Source: Metallyticus violacea (lineage: Eukaryota; Arthropoda; Insecta; Mantodea; Metallyticidae). From it: DNA of 64,000 bases. The DNA is taken from assembly GCA_030762175.1 (NCBI GenBank), contig CM060838.1, positions 22,376,001 through 22,440,000 of the forward strand. The letters are read 5' to 3'. Below, piece by piece: positions 10,321 through 22,450 of this stretch (the first letter of the stretch is position 1; each line of letters begins with the position of its first letter). The notes under the pieces were generated by a model. That model did not search any database. It saw only the letters and a list, made by a program, of their open reading frames with translations, and was not told the DNA's origin. The position numbers and the translations under genes are program-made.

Positions 10321-10565
10321 TCTGCACGAGATCTACTCTAGTTTCTCCCGAGGGAATCGGGGACGAACTCCTGCGGGTGTCACCGCATGTGGAAACGTTA
10401 AGGACCCTGCGCTCGTATATCACCTCGTCGTATTTCTGCACCCCCGGCGTGTTCATCTCATCCCTCCCTCTCGGAGAAGCCCGGTCGCGAGCATACGTAC
10501 AATTGGTCTATCTTGCGGCCTACGAGCGAAACCCCCTTTATCAACCATTGAATCCGATTCTATAA
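10321..10565. other. GC-rich patch of unknown origin
   Basis: The patch is clearly GC-richer than its surroundings, with CCCGAGGGAATCGGGGACG-type sequence. Two overlapping plus-strand frames cross it (10292-10672 and 10299-10565), neither recognised. It starts exactly where the two SINE-C copies stop matching, so it may be the rest of a longer composite element. Confidence 0.35.
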
Positions 10566-10799
10566 TAAGTAAAATTTTTCATTACCTACGTTTGAAGATG
10601 CAATTTAAGCAGAGAAAAGCACTTGTCGGCTGCTTAATATGTTTAATACCAGATCGAAAAAATCCCCTTTAAATACCTCATGGCAACGACGTTAAGATAC
10701 TATTAAAGCATATAAAAAGTAAAGCACAGTATCCAGATCATATAAGCATAATTCTAATAAACAAAATAATTCACTAAATAACACTGTGACTCATGTCTT
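10566..10799. other. No recognisable feature
   Basis: AT-rich spacer before the LINE relic. Confidence 0.4.
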
Positions 10800-12120
10800 C
10801 AAAGTCTTTCTCGTGACATTTTATCCCAGACAATAGAAACAGGTATTAGTAAAAACACTCCCTCTCCTAAAGACTACAGACCAATCATTCCAATGCTATC
10901 CAAAGCATTTGCACGCATACATAAACAGCTGACCGACTACCTTAGTGAGTAGACCTTGACTCTGGTTTCAGAACCAGCCACAGCACAAGCACTGCTTAAC
11001 AACACATGGAGATGCCTGCGATGAATGAAAAGTTACACTACTCATCTTGTTTATCATAACTAAAACTTTTGATTCCGTTGACACAGACTTACTTCTTACA
11101 AAATGTAAGGCGTTAAACATGTCTGATGTCCTATGGTTCAATTCCTGTCTTCGCGAGCTGCAGCAATGAGTTGTTTCTGGAAATCTCTCCTCCTTATGGC
11201 GGTTCGTGCAAACAGGAATTCCCTAGCATATTATTCTGGGTCCCTTAATGTTTTCACTGTACACAAATGACATATCTCGTGCTATATTAGCCAGAGTAAA
11301 TGCCACCTCTGCTCTAATGACATAACTTTACATACACTCTCAACTAACAACAATCATGAAGCAATTATGAACATCAAACAGGACCTTGACTCACTTCATT
11401 CATGAACGAGTAATCAGGGACTTGGTCTCAATCCCTTAACATGGTAGTGGGACACGTTCAATTGTTAAGTAACATAGACAAAGCCAATATTCCTTCCATT
11501 AACATCAATCTAATTTTAATTCCTTTCACTGATTCTGCGAAAAATATTGCAGTTATAGAATGTAATCTATTTTGGAAAAACCATGTCGCTGAAACCTACA
11601 TTAAGTAAGTTCTGTAATCCACACCTTTAAAATATTAAATGTGCCCCTACCCAAATCTTAGTGCAATCCCTGGTGATACCTCACTTCGACTACTGCGATT
11701 TTCTGTTCACAGACTTAAACTCTGTAACTTAATGTACAGCGTGCTCGTAATATGTACGTATGTTACATCTGCGATGTTCTATCACATAACACCCTCCCTC
11801 GATGTGCTGTCTTGGCTCCGACTGAAAGACCGAAGAAATCATTTTCTCACTCTCTATACAAATGCCAGTGTATAAGATGACAATCCATAGGTTGAGCTGA
11901 TCATCCGCTACATAACCCCAAATTGTTATTTTGTGTTCTATGATAAACAATAAAGAAAAACTAATTCGCTTATTTTCTCTGATCTAACATGTAGGACAAG
12001 CAAATATTTTTTGGTTTTTCACAACATTCATTACAGTTTTCATAAAAATGTAAAAACACACTGGTAACACTCGACTTTCTCTGAGAGAATGATGGAGCTA
12101 CAATCTTAGTGCCAATTTCA
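10800..12120 (+). pseudogene. Jockey-like LINE relic (reverse transcriptase)
   Basis: Several reverse-transcriptase blocks are readable in order across frameshifts and stops: PSPKDYRPIIPMLSKAF at about 10860, LVSEPATAQALL at about 10965, FDSVDTDLLLTK at about 11069, GIP..ILGPLMFSLYTNDIS at about 11215 (stop in place of QG), and SNDITLHT at about 11316 where Y/F-A-D-D would normally sit. Downstream are DSLHS, NIDKANIPSININ and a C-terminal block HITPSLDVLSWLRLKDRR at about 11780. This order and spacing fit non-LTR retrotransposon ORF2 of the Jockey group. The active-site Asp pair is gone and stops are frequent, so it is long dead. The 5' endonuclease part is missing. The 3' limit is approximate. 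Confidence 0.88.
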
Positions 12121-12439
12121 TATCTTATTTTCTTGAAATTATGCATATCATATTACGCTAGAGGTCTTTCTTTATATTTCTCACCATACTCCTTTTCTAA
12201 TATTGTAAATGCATTACAAATTATAATTTAAGATATTACTGCCGTTAACCTTACCATTACCGTATTGTGACAATCTGAACCCGAAACACACTGCTCAAAA
12301 CATTTAAAGAGACGAAAGATTGAATATATGTATGAGGGCTGTATTCATAATTTTTTTAACAGATCATAAGCACTCTACCATTGATAGCAAGACGGAGGTA
12401 GAGGACGCAGAGGTCGCTGTGATATCCGTTACCTAGAGA
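12121..12439. other. No recognisable feature
   Basis: AT-rich sequence, possibly the 3' untranslated remainder of the LINE relic, but I cannot show that. Confidence 0.4.
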
Positions 12440-12494
12440 ATGGAAGGTTTGAAACGGATCAAAGATCATATATGTTATAAAGCGTCCTTAAATA
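12440..12494 (+). mobile_element. SINE-A 3'-end fragment
   Basis: The stretch GATCATATATGTTATAAAGCG followed by TCCTTAAATAA matches the SINE-A terminus GATGTTAAAGAGCGTCCGTAAATAA with a few changes, and sits directly against the AAT microsatellite. Only the last 50 or so bases of the SINE are recognisable. Confidence 0.6.
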
Positions 12495-12514
12495 ATAACA
12501 ATAATAATAATAAC

Positions 12515-12611
<97 letters not shown>
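12491..12611. repeat. Palindromic (AAT)n-(ATT)n microsatellite
   Basis: About 86 bp of AAT repeats (two AAC interruptions near the start) switch at about 12576 to 35 bp of ATT repeats. The two halves are self-complementary and could form a hairpin of up to 35 bp. The asparagine/tyrosine-rich frame across it is an artefact of the repeat. Confidence 0.95.
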
Positions 12612-12612
<1 letters not shown>

Positions 12613-13571
12613 GCTTCTTAATCAGCTTTGCCACTTTCACATTCTAAGAAAGAGTATCCTTTTATTAAGCAACAACTATAAAATATATTGTTTTTACTTT
12701 TTTGTGTATGGCACAATCCCAAAAATTACAATTTTGTATCGTTGCACAGCAAAAAATTGCAAAATCTTACAAAATAATAATTTATTCCCTTTACCCAAAT
12801 GGTGGAGCGTACATCTAACAAAATACACATCTTGTATGCGATATAAATGAACACGTAATTCAAAATGTTCCAATCTTGAAAGCATCAAGTAATAAAAAAA
12901 AAATCCGAATCTTATCAGCTAAAAAATACTTCGCTACATTTGAAAACGTTTGCTCTGCAGAGAAGATAGGAAATCTAATTTTGTACGCTCTGAGGGAATT
13001 TCCTCTCGTCTGACCTTCCGGGACCTCACGGAGTTTGTTTGGCTGACCCCTGCAATTGACGCTGCCACTCCTTCGCAGTGAACATGGCATAGAGCATTTA
13101 ATGAAGTTCGTTCGTTGACGAGGCGAAAAGCAGGGCGTGCACACATTCTTGGCCAACTCCGTCTGGTATGTAATGCATTAATTTCAAGTCATGTTAGAGA
13201 GGTATTTCGGTTGAACCCTGAATCAAAGGACAGAGCCGCCAACCTACATTCTTCATCGACAAACTATGCGTAACTTGCTACATGTAGGAAAAAAATAATA
13301 ACAATAAAAAATTGTCTTGCTAGCCAGCTCTCCAATACAAGAGTGAAGCCAGGAAGTTTAACGCGATGAAAAAATTATCTTTCAAGAGAGCTGAAATTAA
13401 ATGCAGTTCTTTAAACGTGAAACAATCAAACTAGAAAGTGAATTTTGTAACATTCAGTGTCATAAAACATTTATATACTCCAGTGTTACCAACTTTTGTT
13501 CAATACTGATGTGATGGTTATTAATCTATTTAAGCTTATAGAAATAGCATATTTCATAATGTACAAAGGAT
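12612..13571. other. No gene seen
   Basis: Two overlapping minus-strand frames (12860-13156 and 12934-13146) lie in a slightly GC-richer patch at about 13000-13150. I do not recognise either product. Confidence 0.4.

Positions 13572-13572
<1 letters not shown>

Positions 13573-13606
<34 letters not shown>
13573..13606. repeat. (AAT)n microsatellite
   Basis: About 11 AAT units, followed by a few degenerate AAT-like triplets to about 13630. Confidence 0.9.
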
Positions 13607-13775
13607 CGATATAATAATAGAAATAATAATGTTTTGAATTGTTTATTCAACCAAATAGTATAGAAAAAATTCAAAATGTAATTAAGTTTTAAAGCTTCAA
13701 AGGAAATATAAACAATTTTACGTTTAATCTCCAAAACTAATATTTTATTTAAACCCCAAGGAAAAATAATTTAAA

Positions 13776-13791
13776 GTTGTTGTTGTTGTTA

Positions 13792-13823
<32 letters not shown>
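13776..13823. repeat. (TTG)n-(TTA)n microsatellite
   Basis: TTG triplets pass into TTA triplets, ending about 12 bp from repeat-F copy 2. Confidence 0.9.
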
Positions 13824-13834
13824 TTAGTTTTACA

Positions 13835-14225
13835 TTGCTCACAGCGCTGTTGAAATAAGGACATAGTGCAATTAATTGTATCACTAATAATTATTAAAAT
13901 GATTTATACAATTTATAAGTGACTATGTTGGCAACACTGGAACTAAGTCAGGCTGGAAGAAAATAACAGCTGATACCAACATTGCGCATGCCCCACTGTC
14001 TCAGGGGAAGAAAATTAAAATTTTAAACAAATAGTACAATATACAAAGAAAATGTAATAATATAAATAACAATAATACATTTTTAGTTTGTAATTTTACT
14101 TCAGCTAAACACGATTAAACCACTAATTATCATATCTGCTGTATTCATACGTTTCTTCCATGCTCCTTCTAGTGAGTTATACATGAACTATTTCTGAAAC
14201 AAGGAACATTTCAGAATGACTGAAA
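13835..14225 (-). repeat. Repeat-F, copy 2
   Basis: This is the minus-strand partner of 3578-3915. The reverse complement carries GTTCCTTGTTTCAGAAATAG, CTCACTAGAAGGAGCATGGAA, GCATGCGCAATG, ATCAGCTGTTATTTTCTTCC, TTGCCAACA and finally CTTATTTCAACA. The microsatellite at 13776 lies at what would be its 3' end, as for a SINE tail. Confidence 0.75.
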
Positions 14226-17096
14226 TTACATTTAATTTGTCATTGATAATTTACTCATAAAACTTAAGGACTGTCTAAATAATAGTGTAATTATATAAGC
14301 GTTAAAAGTGATTTTATTTTGATCTTAGGTTTGATTAACTCGACCTCTGTTCACCTTTCGCACAAAATAAAATGCCACTTTTCCTAATAATTATTATTTT
14401 AGAAATAATAAGAACAATTTCGTCACATTATTTAAGCAATGTTAACCTTATTTTTAAAATAATTTTGCTGCTTTTCCTCTTTTGTATGTATGCAACCACA
14501 ATTAAAGGGGGAAAAGCGGCACAGGCGCAAACTCGTTTTAGTTTTTGCTCTTACTTTTTTTTTTATCTGACTTCTGAAAAATTAATTTTCAAAGATCACG
14601 ATGCTTTCAAAATGAAGTAATCGTATTACAAGGAGTTGTCTAGGGCATGCTAACTTCTAAAGATTCTGGTGATCCAAATTACATAGGGTCTTTAAATTTC
14701 TAAATTGAAACTACAGGATAAGTGTGATTTCTTTTGGTGATCTTAGACTTGCATCAGTATAAGTGGTCAATTACTCATTACTGGAAATAACATTTCAAGA
14801 TTGGTAAAATCAATATCTACACTCGATGTGAAGATGTGTGCTCTGCACAGGATGGAGAGCTATGAAAATATTTATAGAACTTGTTCTGTTACCGTGGATA
14901 GTTTTTTGACGTAGAATCTCAAATCCCGTTGAAGTTCGGTAGAGTTCCCAGCCGTTACCACGGATAAATTTACCGTAATGAATATATGCGATTTGTTTTA
15001 TTTGTGTTACTTCAGTAACTGTAGAAAACAGTTCAGAAGAACAGCTGTTCATTGCAGCATAGCTATATGTTTAAAATACTTCATTTTACAGCGTTCTTTG
15101 AAAACATTACAAAGAAAAATTAATAGATTGGCAACTTCAATAATATAAACAGGATGACAGTCAATGGAAGCTATAAAGCAATTTGAACAATCACATGTGC
15201 AGAAAAATGTGATTTTCTCCATCTGAGATGCAAGCAGTGGTAGAATTTAATGCTATTTTATTTTCCTAATTAAAAGCAAACTTCTAGAAGAACTTTACTG
15301 CGATGGTGGATTGGATCCGTTAAGAGCTTCATTGATAAAGTTATATAATGTGAGAAACATATGGGGTTCATTTACCCACTACATTTTCTCTCTTCCTTCA
15401 TCTGCGCCTTTGAAATGTTGACATGTATTTTAAAGTAGACCCTCGGGGTTCTTGGGTGACACATCTCATAAATTCATAACATTAACATAATATTTTTCGT
15501 CTGAAATATGTATAATGGAGATAATTCTTCACCTTCACAGGAGCCTGCAGAAAAATATTCGCATGCCACTACTATGCCATTATAATAGCGTCAAAAGTCA
15601 TTGATCTGCTGTTATTGCACGTACAAAGAAATCGTTGCATTCAGGACAAACTATAAACACGAATTTTGAAGGAATCTCTCCCCCAGTGACAGAAATTATT
15701 TAGTTCACGAATGAGGACAGGGTGGTTCCTGAACCAGTTGAGGCAACCATAACCCAAAAGTTGGAGAATATTTTGGTACGCAGCTCACATTTCAGTGAGA
15801 ATGAACAAGTTGGTGGCACTTTTGTGGTTAGCGGAATCAATAAACACTGCTTTGAAATCCTAAAGAAAGATAAGCCAAGAAATTTGCGTCCTTTATCTTG
15901 TATAACGTGCAGCGTAATTTTTCCACATTCAAACTGATTTTAACGGAAAACAAAAGTGTGTTTGCTCTTGAAAATCTGAACAAATATTTCGCTAACGCTA
16001 AGCAGTTGGTTTGCAAATGTAATAACATTAACAAATGGACAGTTTTATGAACATAATTATATGTCATTCCTTTGATTACCAAAGAGGAAAAAAAATAGTC
16101 TATAAAACCCTTAAAAAAAAGAATAGAAACGCCTTCATTTTTTTTTTAAATACTAAAAATCAGGGGTTTACATATTAACGAAGCAACGATGTACATATTG
16201 AAAATTTTGGAAGTCACCGTATTTACGTTAGAGGTGACGCTAAAACGCCAAAGAAAGAATAAGAAAAAATTAATGGAATTGTTAGACTAGAAAGATCATA
16301 GCTTGTTTTTCTCACGAAGATGAAAACCCTGTAGCCTCTTATTTTGATACCAAATTACATAGAAGCTACAAAGAAATAGGAACCAACATGCCAAATGTCA
16401 GATCTTAAATCCAAGCAAAGCTAACTTAGCTAACTGAAAAATAGAATTCGAAAAAGAAACGAGTTCCATTAATGCTTCTCCTTGATAGCATAATACATAG
16501 AAACACACATGCTGCGGATATTAACTAGCTTTTCCTCTAAGTGTCTTAAAAATAGACTTGAAGTCCAAGGTCTTAGTAGGCTGAGGACATGGTTTTTCAT
16601 GAACACTTGTTTCTTTTTAGATTGTACTGCTTTCTGCAGAATGTTTGTTTCTTTAAAACTCCGTTGTTTCTAGGCATGGTAGATAATTATTTGTGAAGCT
16701 TTGGCAGAACAAAAACATTTTACTAACACCATAAATAACTCCTTTTCACACACAATACAAACTTTGTTTTCACAAGGCAGCCATGCAACAAAGAAGCACC
16801 ATGGTGCTACAGTGCAGTCAACAACTCTGATACAAAATTTACCCGATGTTTCTATCATCAAACAAAATTTACTCAACGTTTCCATCATCTCCCACCCAAA
16901 GAAACATGAACACTGAAAACGGGATATAGCAAGAAGTACAAAGTTGATTTAAAGGGCGGCGCTGTGTATTTTAAACCCCGAAAATTGTCATAATACATCA
17001 AAAGTGCACATTTTCTGAAACTGGAAATTGCAGAGATTTTTAAATGATAAAATCCCAAAATATAATTTTTAATCATTTCAGACAACCCTGCTCCCT
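14226..17096. other. No confirmed feature; one coding-like frame
   Basis: Mostly AT-rich. The plus frame from about 15704 to 15937 has a non-random look (for example the peptide QVGGTFVVSGINKHCFEILK) but lacks an ATG, has no clear splice sites and is not recognised. Nothing else is supported. Confidence 0.4.
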
Positions 17097-17122
17097 TAAC
17101 GACCTCGGCCAGCCGTGGCGGT
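17097..17122 (-). mobile_element. SINE-B head fragment
   Basis: ACGACCTCGGCCAGCCGTGG is the reverse complement of the first bases of SINE-B. Only the tRNA-like tip is present. Confidence 0.6.
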
Positions 17123-17385
17123 AGATGATTGGATAACCCATTATATGACCAGTATGCAACATTTTCCCCTATAAGCTACATTATAATTTATTTTTCATAG
17201 CACGAAAGAACGTAAGAAAATTCTGACTCAGTAATTTAATAATTTTCCTTAGTAAGAAGATAAGTTTTATTTGTGCAGGGAAGAAATGTATTTTACATAT
17301 AAATTTTATATTTTTTTTAAAAAAATGCATAAACTTATACATGAAGATTATTTCTATATTTTCTTATTATTTGTGTTTTTTAAAC

Positions 17386-17655
17386 ATTGCTTAACGCCCA
17401 TTTTATATCGGCATCACAGGCGGTGGACACTGATAATACACAAATGCAATGGCAAATTGGGAAAGGATTTTTCTTAAGGAATGCAGCATTCCAGGCCTTA
17501 GTTTAGGGTCCTCCCCAGGATTTTCCACTAATGGGAACTGAGGAAACCTGGGGGGAAAAAACCTTCAGTCAGGGAGGAAAGTCCTCGAGGGAATCGAACC
17601 CCAGATCTCCCGCTCACGAGTCCGCGCCTTGACAACCTCGGTTTCCCGTTGCGGT
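17386..17655 (-). mobile_element. SINE-B, near full length
   Basis: Minus-strand order: tRNA-like head (GGACTCGTGAGCGGGAG, B box GGGGTTCGATTCCC), a body with TTTTCCCCCCAGGTTTCCTC and a CTAAACTAAGGCCTGGAATG block, and the 3' end near GGGCGTTAAGC. A possible target duplication, TATTATTTGTG / TATTATTCGTG, flanks it with one mismatch. Confidence 0.88.
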
Positions 17656-18105
17656 ATTATTCGTGGTAAATATTTTTTTTTTAAATAAATAAATTTAGGT
17701 TGGTTTACTTTTAAACGAATTTAGGAAGAGTTCATGTTTCCCTATTGTTAACTATAAAATGTCTGGGATGTATAAAATAAAAAGGATGCAATGAGATGAT
17801 ATATTAAACAGTAACAAGAATATGATCTCTAGAATATCAAAAACACACCAATCTAGAAGGTTCTGAAGCTTTTCAGTTCAGAGATTCCGCTAATAAATCT
17901 GCACCATAGGGGGATTTCCCATGCCTTCCGTTACGGCCAGATCGATGTCGTGCACAGCCGAGAACACAGTAGCAGCTTCGGCACTGTTATTGACCAACAT
18001 GTGGCAAGGGCAGCTTGGGAAATAACCTTCCTTTAAAACGTGGAACAACAACAGTAAACTGGAAAAGAACTTGAACTAACATGTCCCAGTATTATTATTT
18101 TTTTT
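17656..18105. other. No recognisable feature
   Basis: AT-rich spacer, slightly GC-richer at 17900-18010, with no identifiable element. Confidence 0.4.
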
Positions 18106-18140
18106 TTTTCGTTTTTAATAATAATAATTAAAAACGAAAA
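18106..18140. other. Perfect 14-bp hairpin
   Basis: TTTTCGTTTTTAAT (18106-18119) and its exact complement ATTAAAAACGAAAA (18127-18140) enclose a 7-base loop. No known terminator, miRNA or element is implied. Confidence 0.7.
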
Positions 18141-18750
18141 TGAGAAGGAAAGGTTACACATCTACATAAGTCTGAACAATGAAGTAGCAAGGACCACCCA
18201 AACTATTTATAAGTTAAGATGATTATTTTGAATTAGAAATGTTTTCTTGCAAGCTGACACTTCCATATTTTCTTTGGTTTGTTTGTATTCAGATGCACAA
18301 GTACCACAAGAACTTAACATTTTTACGACCTTATCTGCTCTTACCTCCCTGCCTCTCAAGTGCTTCTATGACCAATAGAAGGAAAGATCAATCTGTGTAA
18401 TCACCGTATTGGAAAAAACAACTCATAGACTATAATTTTTAATATTTATTTGTTGTTCTCGCCATAGGATTCCTTTACTAAATGAATAAAACTAGGAATA
18501 TAAAATACATTTGTAATTACCAGGGTATATTGCAAGAATGTCACTACCGCATATAAAAGAGAGAACAGGAATGTCCACATGAATGTTTGTACTGTACATG
18601 TATTATGTCATATTTGCAGATACAAACTTCTATTACTTTCGGTAAATTCACACAGAAATATTTAATTATGTTTTCGTTAACTTGGGTTTTATAGGAACCC
18701 TACTATTAAGCGACAGGTTGAAATAAAACGCCTTTCCAATAATTTTTAAT

Positions 18751-19016
18751 AGTGGTTAACGCCCGTTTTAACTACTGAGGCGTCACAGACACTGATGATA
18801 CATGAGATGAAATGATATATTGGGAAAGGATTATTTTAAAGGAAGGAAGGGTTCAAGATCTAAGTTTGGGATACCTCCCCGGCATTTACATTAATGAGGA
18901 CTGAAGAAAACCTGGGGGGGGGGGAACTTTCAGGGAGGATGGTCCTGGTGTGAATTGAGCCCCAGACCTCCGGCTCAAGAGTCCGCGCCTTAACGACCAC
19001 TGCCTCCCGTGGCGGT
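18751..19016 (-). mobile_element. SINE-B, near full length
   Basis: It carries head CCGCCACGGGAGGCAGTGG and body CCCCCCAGGTTTTCTTCAGT (minus strand), ending in GGGCGTTAACC. The G run at 18915-18924 is an expansion of the body's CCAGG region. There is no convincing target duplication. Confidence 0.88.
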
Positions 19017-19189
19017 CTTTGCAATAATGTCTAAACCCTCTTGGTTAAACTGGTTTTACCGAAATTCAGACAAAGTGAGGTGTCAGTAAAAACGGAAGTT
19101 GAATACTACGAAACTGATCAACTGAAATCTGTCCGGAACCATTTATTAGTATAAACCAATACAATAAATTAAAAAATAAACACAAACAG

Positions 19190-20010
19190 AAGTAACAACA
19201 TGTAAGGAATTGAAATTAAGTACCGTTTTAGAAGCAGTCATCTTGGGCATTCACACATGCATCCCACTGCTTCATTAATCGTCGGGTTAGTCTTGTGATG
19301 TAGTGGTAACCATAATTGCCTCGTAGACCCAAGATAGCGGGTTCAATCCCGGCCAAAATCGATCGATTTTTTCGGAGGTATTAACTGTAAATGTGGCTTT
19401 TTTCGGAAGGGAAGTAAATCCGTGGATCCCGTGTAATAGATTTATGGCATGAAAAAGAACCTCAAGTCTGGGGGGGGGGGGGAAGAAAGAAAGAAAATTA
19501 AAAGATGCCACTGAGCAAAATTTACCACATTTTCAAGTCTTTAATTGAATGGAACGCTAACGGCCTGATATGTTAAAGAGCGTCAGTAAATTTAAGGGGG
19601 GAAAAAATCAAACCTCGATACCGCTGTAAAAGAAAGATCGTGGTTGAACCAATTCCATACTTCACTGTGAAAGCGGTTGCCCTTCAAAATGGACTTGAAA
19701 TGGCGGAACACATGAAAATTGCAAGATAATTGATGAGGGCTGTAGGAGAAGGAAGTTTCCCATATTCCTCAAGTGCTGCAGACACAAAATCAAGCCTTGT
19801 TCCAAAGCAAGCAGACATTTTGATAAAACAATTTCTTCTTCACAGTGTGTGAAAGGTCGTCTGTTTGCTGACATCCTGTCCGAATGATGCGTTCTTCTCT
19901 CCGAAACAAATTTCTCACATACACAGGATTCATGTGACGATGAATTTCACTTGTTACTCCCCTTAGCTGTCAAAAATTATCATTGCTCGTTGCCATTTTT
20001 GACGGTTTCG
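19190..20010 (-). pseudogene. Possible Tc1/mariner-type transposase relic
   Basis: On the minus strand, frame pieces read HMNPVYVRNLFRREERIIR, then RRPFTHCEEEIVLSKCLLAL, VWNWFNHDLSFTAVS, and after a SINE-A insertion RRLMKQWDACVNAQDDCF. The last resembles the RWDKCINxxGDYFE end of mariner-type transposases. No catalytic block or inverted repeats could be located. Identification is weak and rests on that C-terminal pattern. Confidence 0.3.
19290..19600 (+). mobile_element. SINE-A with G-run expansion
   Basis: The head GTGATGTAGTGGTAACC and B box CGGGTTCAATCCC are followed by the usual TTTTTTCGGAGG and TCGGAAGGGAAGTAA. A G11 and purine-rich insertion at 19471-19500 replaces the GAAAGAAGAGG block. 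It ends GAGCGTCAGTAAATTT. Confidence 0.88.
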
Positions 20011-21040
20011 GAATAGTTCACTCAGCGCCCGCCAAAAGATGCAAGCCAATTGCACCTATGATTGAAGTATGATGATCTACATAGTTACCTCTTCTCCCCT
20101 TCTACCTGCATGCGCATCTGAGCGAGTAATGGGGACCGGCCAGTTGTAAAATCACACGTACGAAAATATTCTGCAACAAAATGCTTCCATTTGTGGAGTG
20201 ACAAATTAGTCTCTTGAGCTGTTGAACCCAAAAGCAGCTAAAAATACTGTTTACTGATAATATTCAACTTTGAAGACCTCTTCATTCTCTCATTTATTCA
20301 ATTAAATTTTCACTCTCATCTCCAATAATTCACACCCAAGTCATAAACATGGTAAACATAAAGGTAAATGTCTTAGAAGCACTTTTACACAATAGCTCTA
20401 TCAGAAAAGTTGCACGCGTCTTTAAAATATGCTTGCAGCTTCTTGTTCCGGTAGAACTGACATCTCCAAAATTTATGGCTAAATAAAATTTCTGTTGCTA
20501 TTTCCCTAACTAAATGAGCTAAATGTATGCTAACATTATTTATATTATTAAACAACTTTATCTCCACTCATTTTTTGTAATACTGACTTAAGCGTGTGAC
20601 ATCAGTTGTTTTTCTCAACAAATACAGCACTAAATTTATGTAACAGGAGAACAGAGCTCGCTAATTTTGCAACTGTAGTAATGTTGGTATCACGCTGAGT
20701 ACACAAAGCCGTATTTCCACGCGCTTGGGCTGTCGTCAAAGGAATTCCCCATAGTGCCGCACGTTTTTGGATTATGATACAAATATAAATGCCTATATTA
20801 TGACATTACGTGTGCAAAGTAGCAGAAACAGTTGAATAACGTGTACAAACAGACAGGTATTTGTTTGTTAGCAACAAGTGACAAACTTTATAATTATAAC
20901 TCTCGTTTAAAATTGTTTCATGTTTTTATCAAGTAAAGTGGCCTGATCCTGCTTCATATGCATCAATTTTGCAGGCAAAACCTTGTAAGCTCCAGATTGT
21001 GAACACACACCACACACATATGATTATATATATACATTAT
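20011..21040. other. No recognisable feature
   Basis: No coding frame, SINE or microsatellite of note is visible here. Confidence 0.4.
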
Positions 21041-21175
21041 GATAAAGTCACACTTAAAATTGCTATATTTCGAACTACAGTAGTCCAGTCGAAATATAGC
21101 AATTTCAATTGTGTTTTATCCTTATCTACTCTTATTATTACTGTTAATTTGTTACATTGTTAATAGTGTTACTTT
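21041..21175. repeat. Repeat-G copy 2, forming a 32-bp hairpin
   Basis: The left arm at 21041-21073 and right arm at 21089-21120 are near-perfect complements: TCGAAATATAGCAATTT and its complement are exact over 17 bp, then pairing continues to TTTATC with few mismatches. The loop is 15 nt. The right arm and following sequence match repeat-G copy 1 at 9470-9612. Copy 1 has only one arm, so copy 2 is a foldback or head-to-head arrangement. Confidence 0.8.
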
Positions 21176-22450
21176 ATTTTTTATTTTTAATATATATAAA
21201 ACCATCCACCGCTGCAATACATGCAAAAAATCAACTTTTAAGTTGAAATCATTTGATATGCTCATTAGTAAGGGATGGATTCAAGTGGACTAAAAATAAA
21301 ATATATTCAAATAAGATTAAGAAAAAACTTTTTTTTTCATATAAAGAAATTTACTATTATTGACAATTCGATGAACTACATGCGATAAATACGCTCATAT
21401 CTAATTATCTAATTATAAACACATCATTACATCCTTTTAAGTTTTTTAATTTGTTAAACTGAGGTTCACAAATAACTATATGAGTAAAATATAAATGTTC
21501 AATGAAGCAAAAGTTTTCTGTTATATGTGTGGATATTGAGGTACATTTTTACTATTTTTTTCCCCATAAAAGTTGCAATTAACTACTACATATTTTTCTA
21601 AATTCTCGGATAATAGGTTATAAGAAAGGACAAAAAGTTTACAATATTAAGGGGAAATATATTTTAAGCATTGATCTTTCTGATGACATAGTTACACTAG
21701 TTTCTCCCCTTTAAGAACGTCACATTGTGACAATGGAAGTAATTTAATTTCACTTGCCCTTGCCTGCGCCACTGTCACGGCCTAGAGTGAAAGCTTCTAC
21801 AACTCTTCCCATGGATATCACGCGATTCTTCTCACTCGGCGCTTTACAGGACTCCCAGCTCAGCAATACACAGAAGTCGACCTCCAGACGGGTGTTACCT
21901 GCTCAGTGGAAGCTTCATTCCAGTTTCTTTGGGTGCGAGATAATCGGTTTACCTAGTCAAAAATCTAGCTCCCGCATCGGAAATTTCCTCATTTCCGTTG
22001 TAGAAAATATAATATTTAATTTAGAAAGGTCTTAATGCAATGATTGTTTAATAAATATGATGCATGGATTCTTTAAGCTTCAGTTGGAGGGATAAACGTT
22101 ACACATTTACTGTATAATGGTCACATTTTATGAAGAAATAATTTTTTCGTATATTATTCAAGTCATTTCTAGCCTTTGTTTTAAGTTTTGAGTGCTAACA
22201 TCGATTTATTTTAAAACTTTTAACTATTATCCGGTGGTATGATGCAGTGCTTTCTGAAATGTTAATAAATCTTATTACAGGCAATTACTTGTTAAGACTA
22301 CTTTGTTAAAGACATCATTTCACATGTATTAACAAAGGTCATTTATACTTTTAATTTTATTTAATCTCTTTACAGGATATGAATAAATATGTCTTTGTGT
22401 AATAAATTTTTCACATAGCAGGATTCTTCAGGGCTCTTTTGTAATAGTAT
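21176..22450. other. No confirmed feature
   Basis: Largely AT-rich. A GC-richer island at 21745-21960 carries an open plus frame of 93 codons (21754-22035) that I do not recognise. It is a fair candidate for a diverged exon or repeat. Confidence 0.4.

Noticed and set aside
10292..10672. 126-codon frame in GC-rich DNA
   Set aside because: The first part overlaps a SINE-C and no homology is apparent; high GC makes chance frames longer.
12440..12850. 136-codon open frame with a poly-Asn/poly-Tyr run
   Set aside because: It is created entirely by the AAT/ATT microsatellite.
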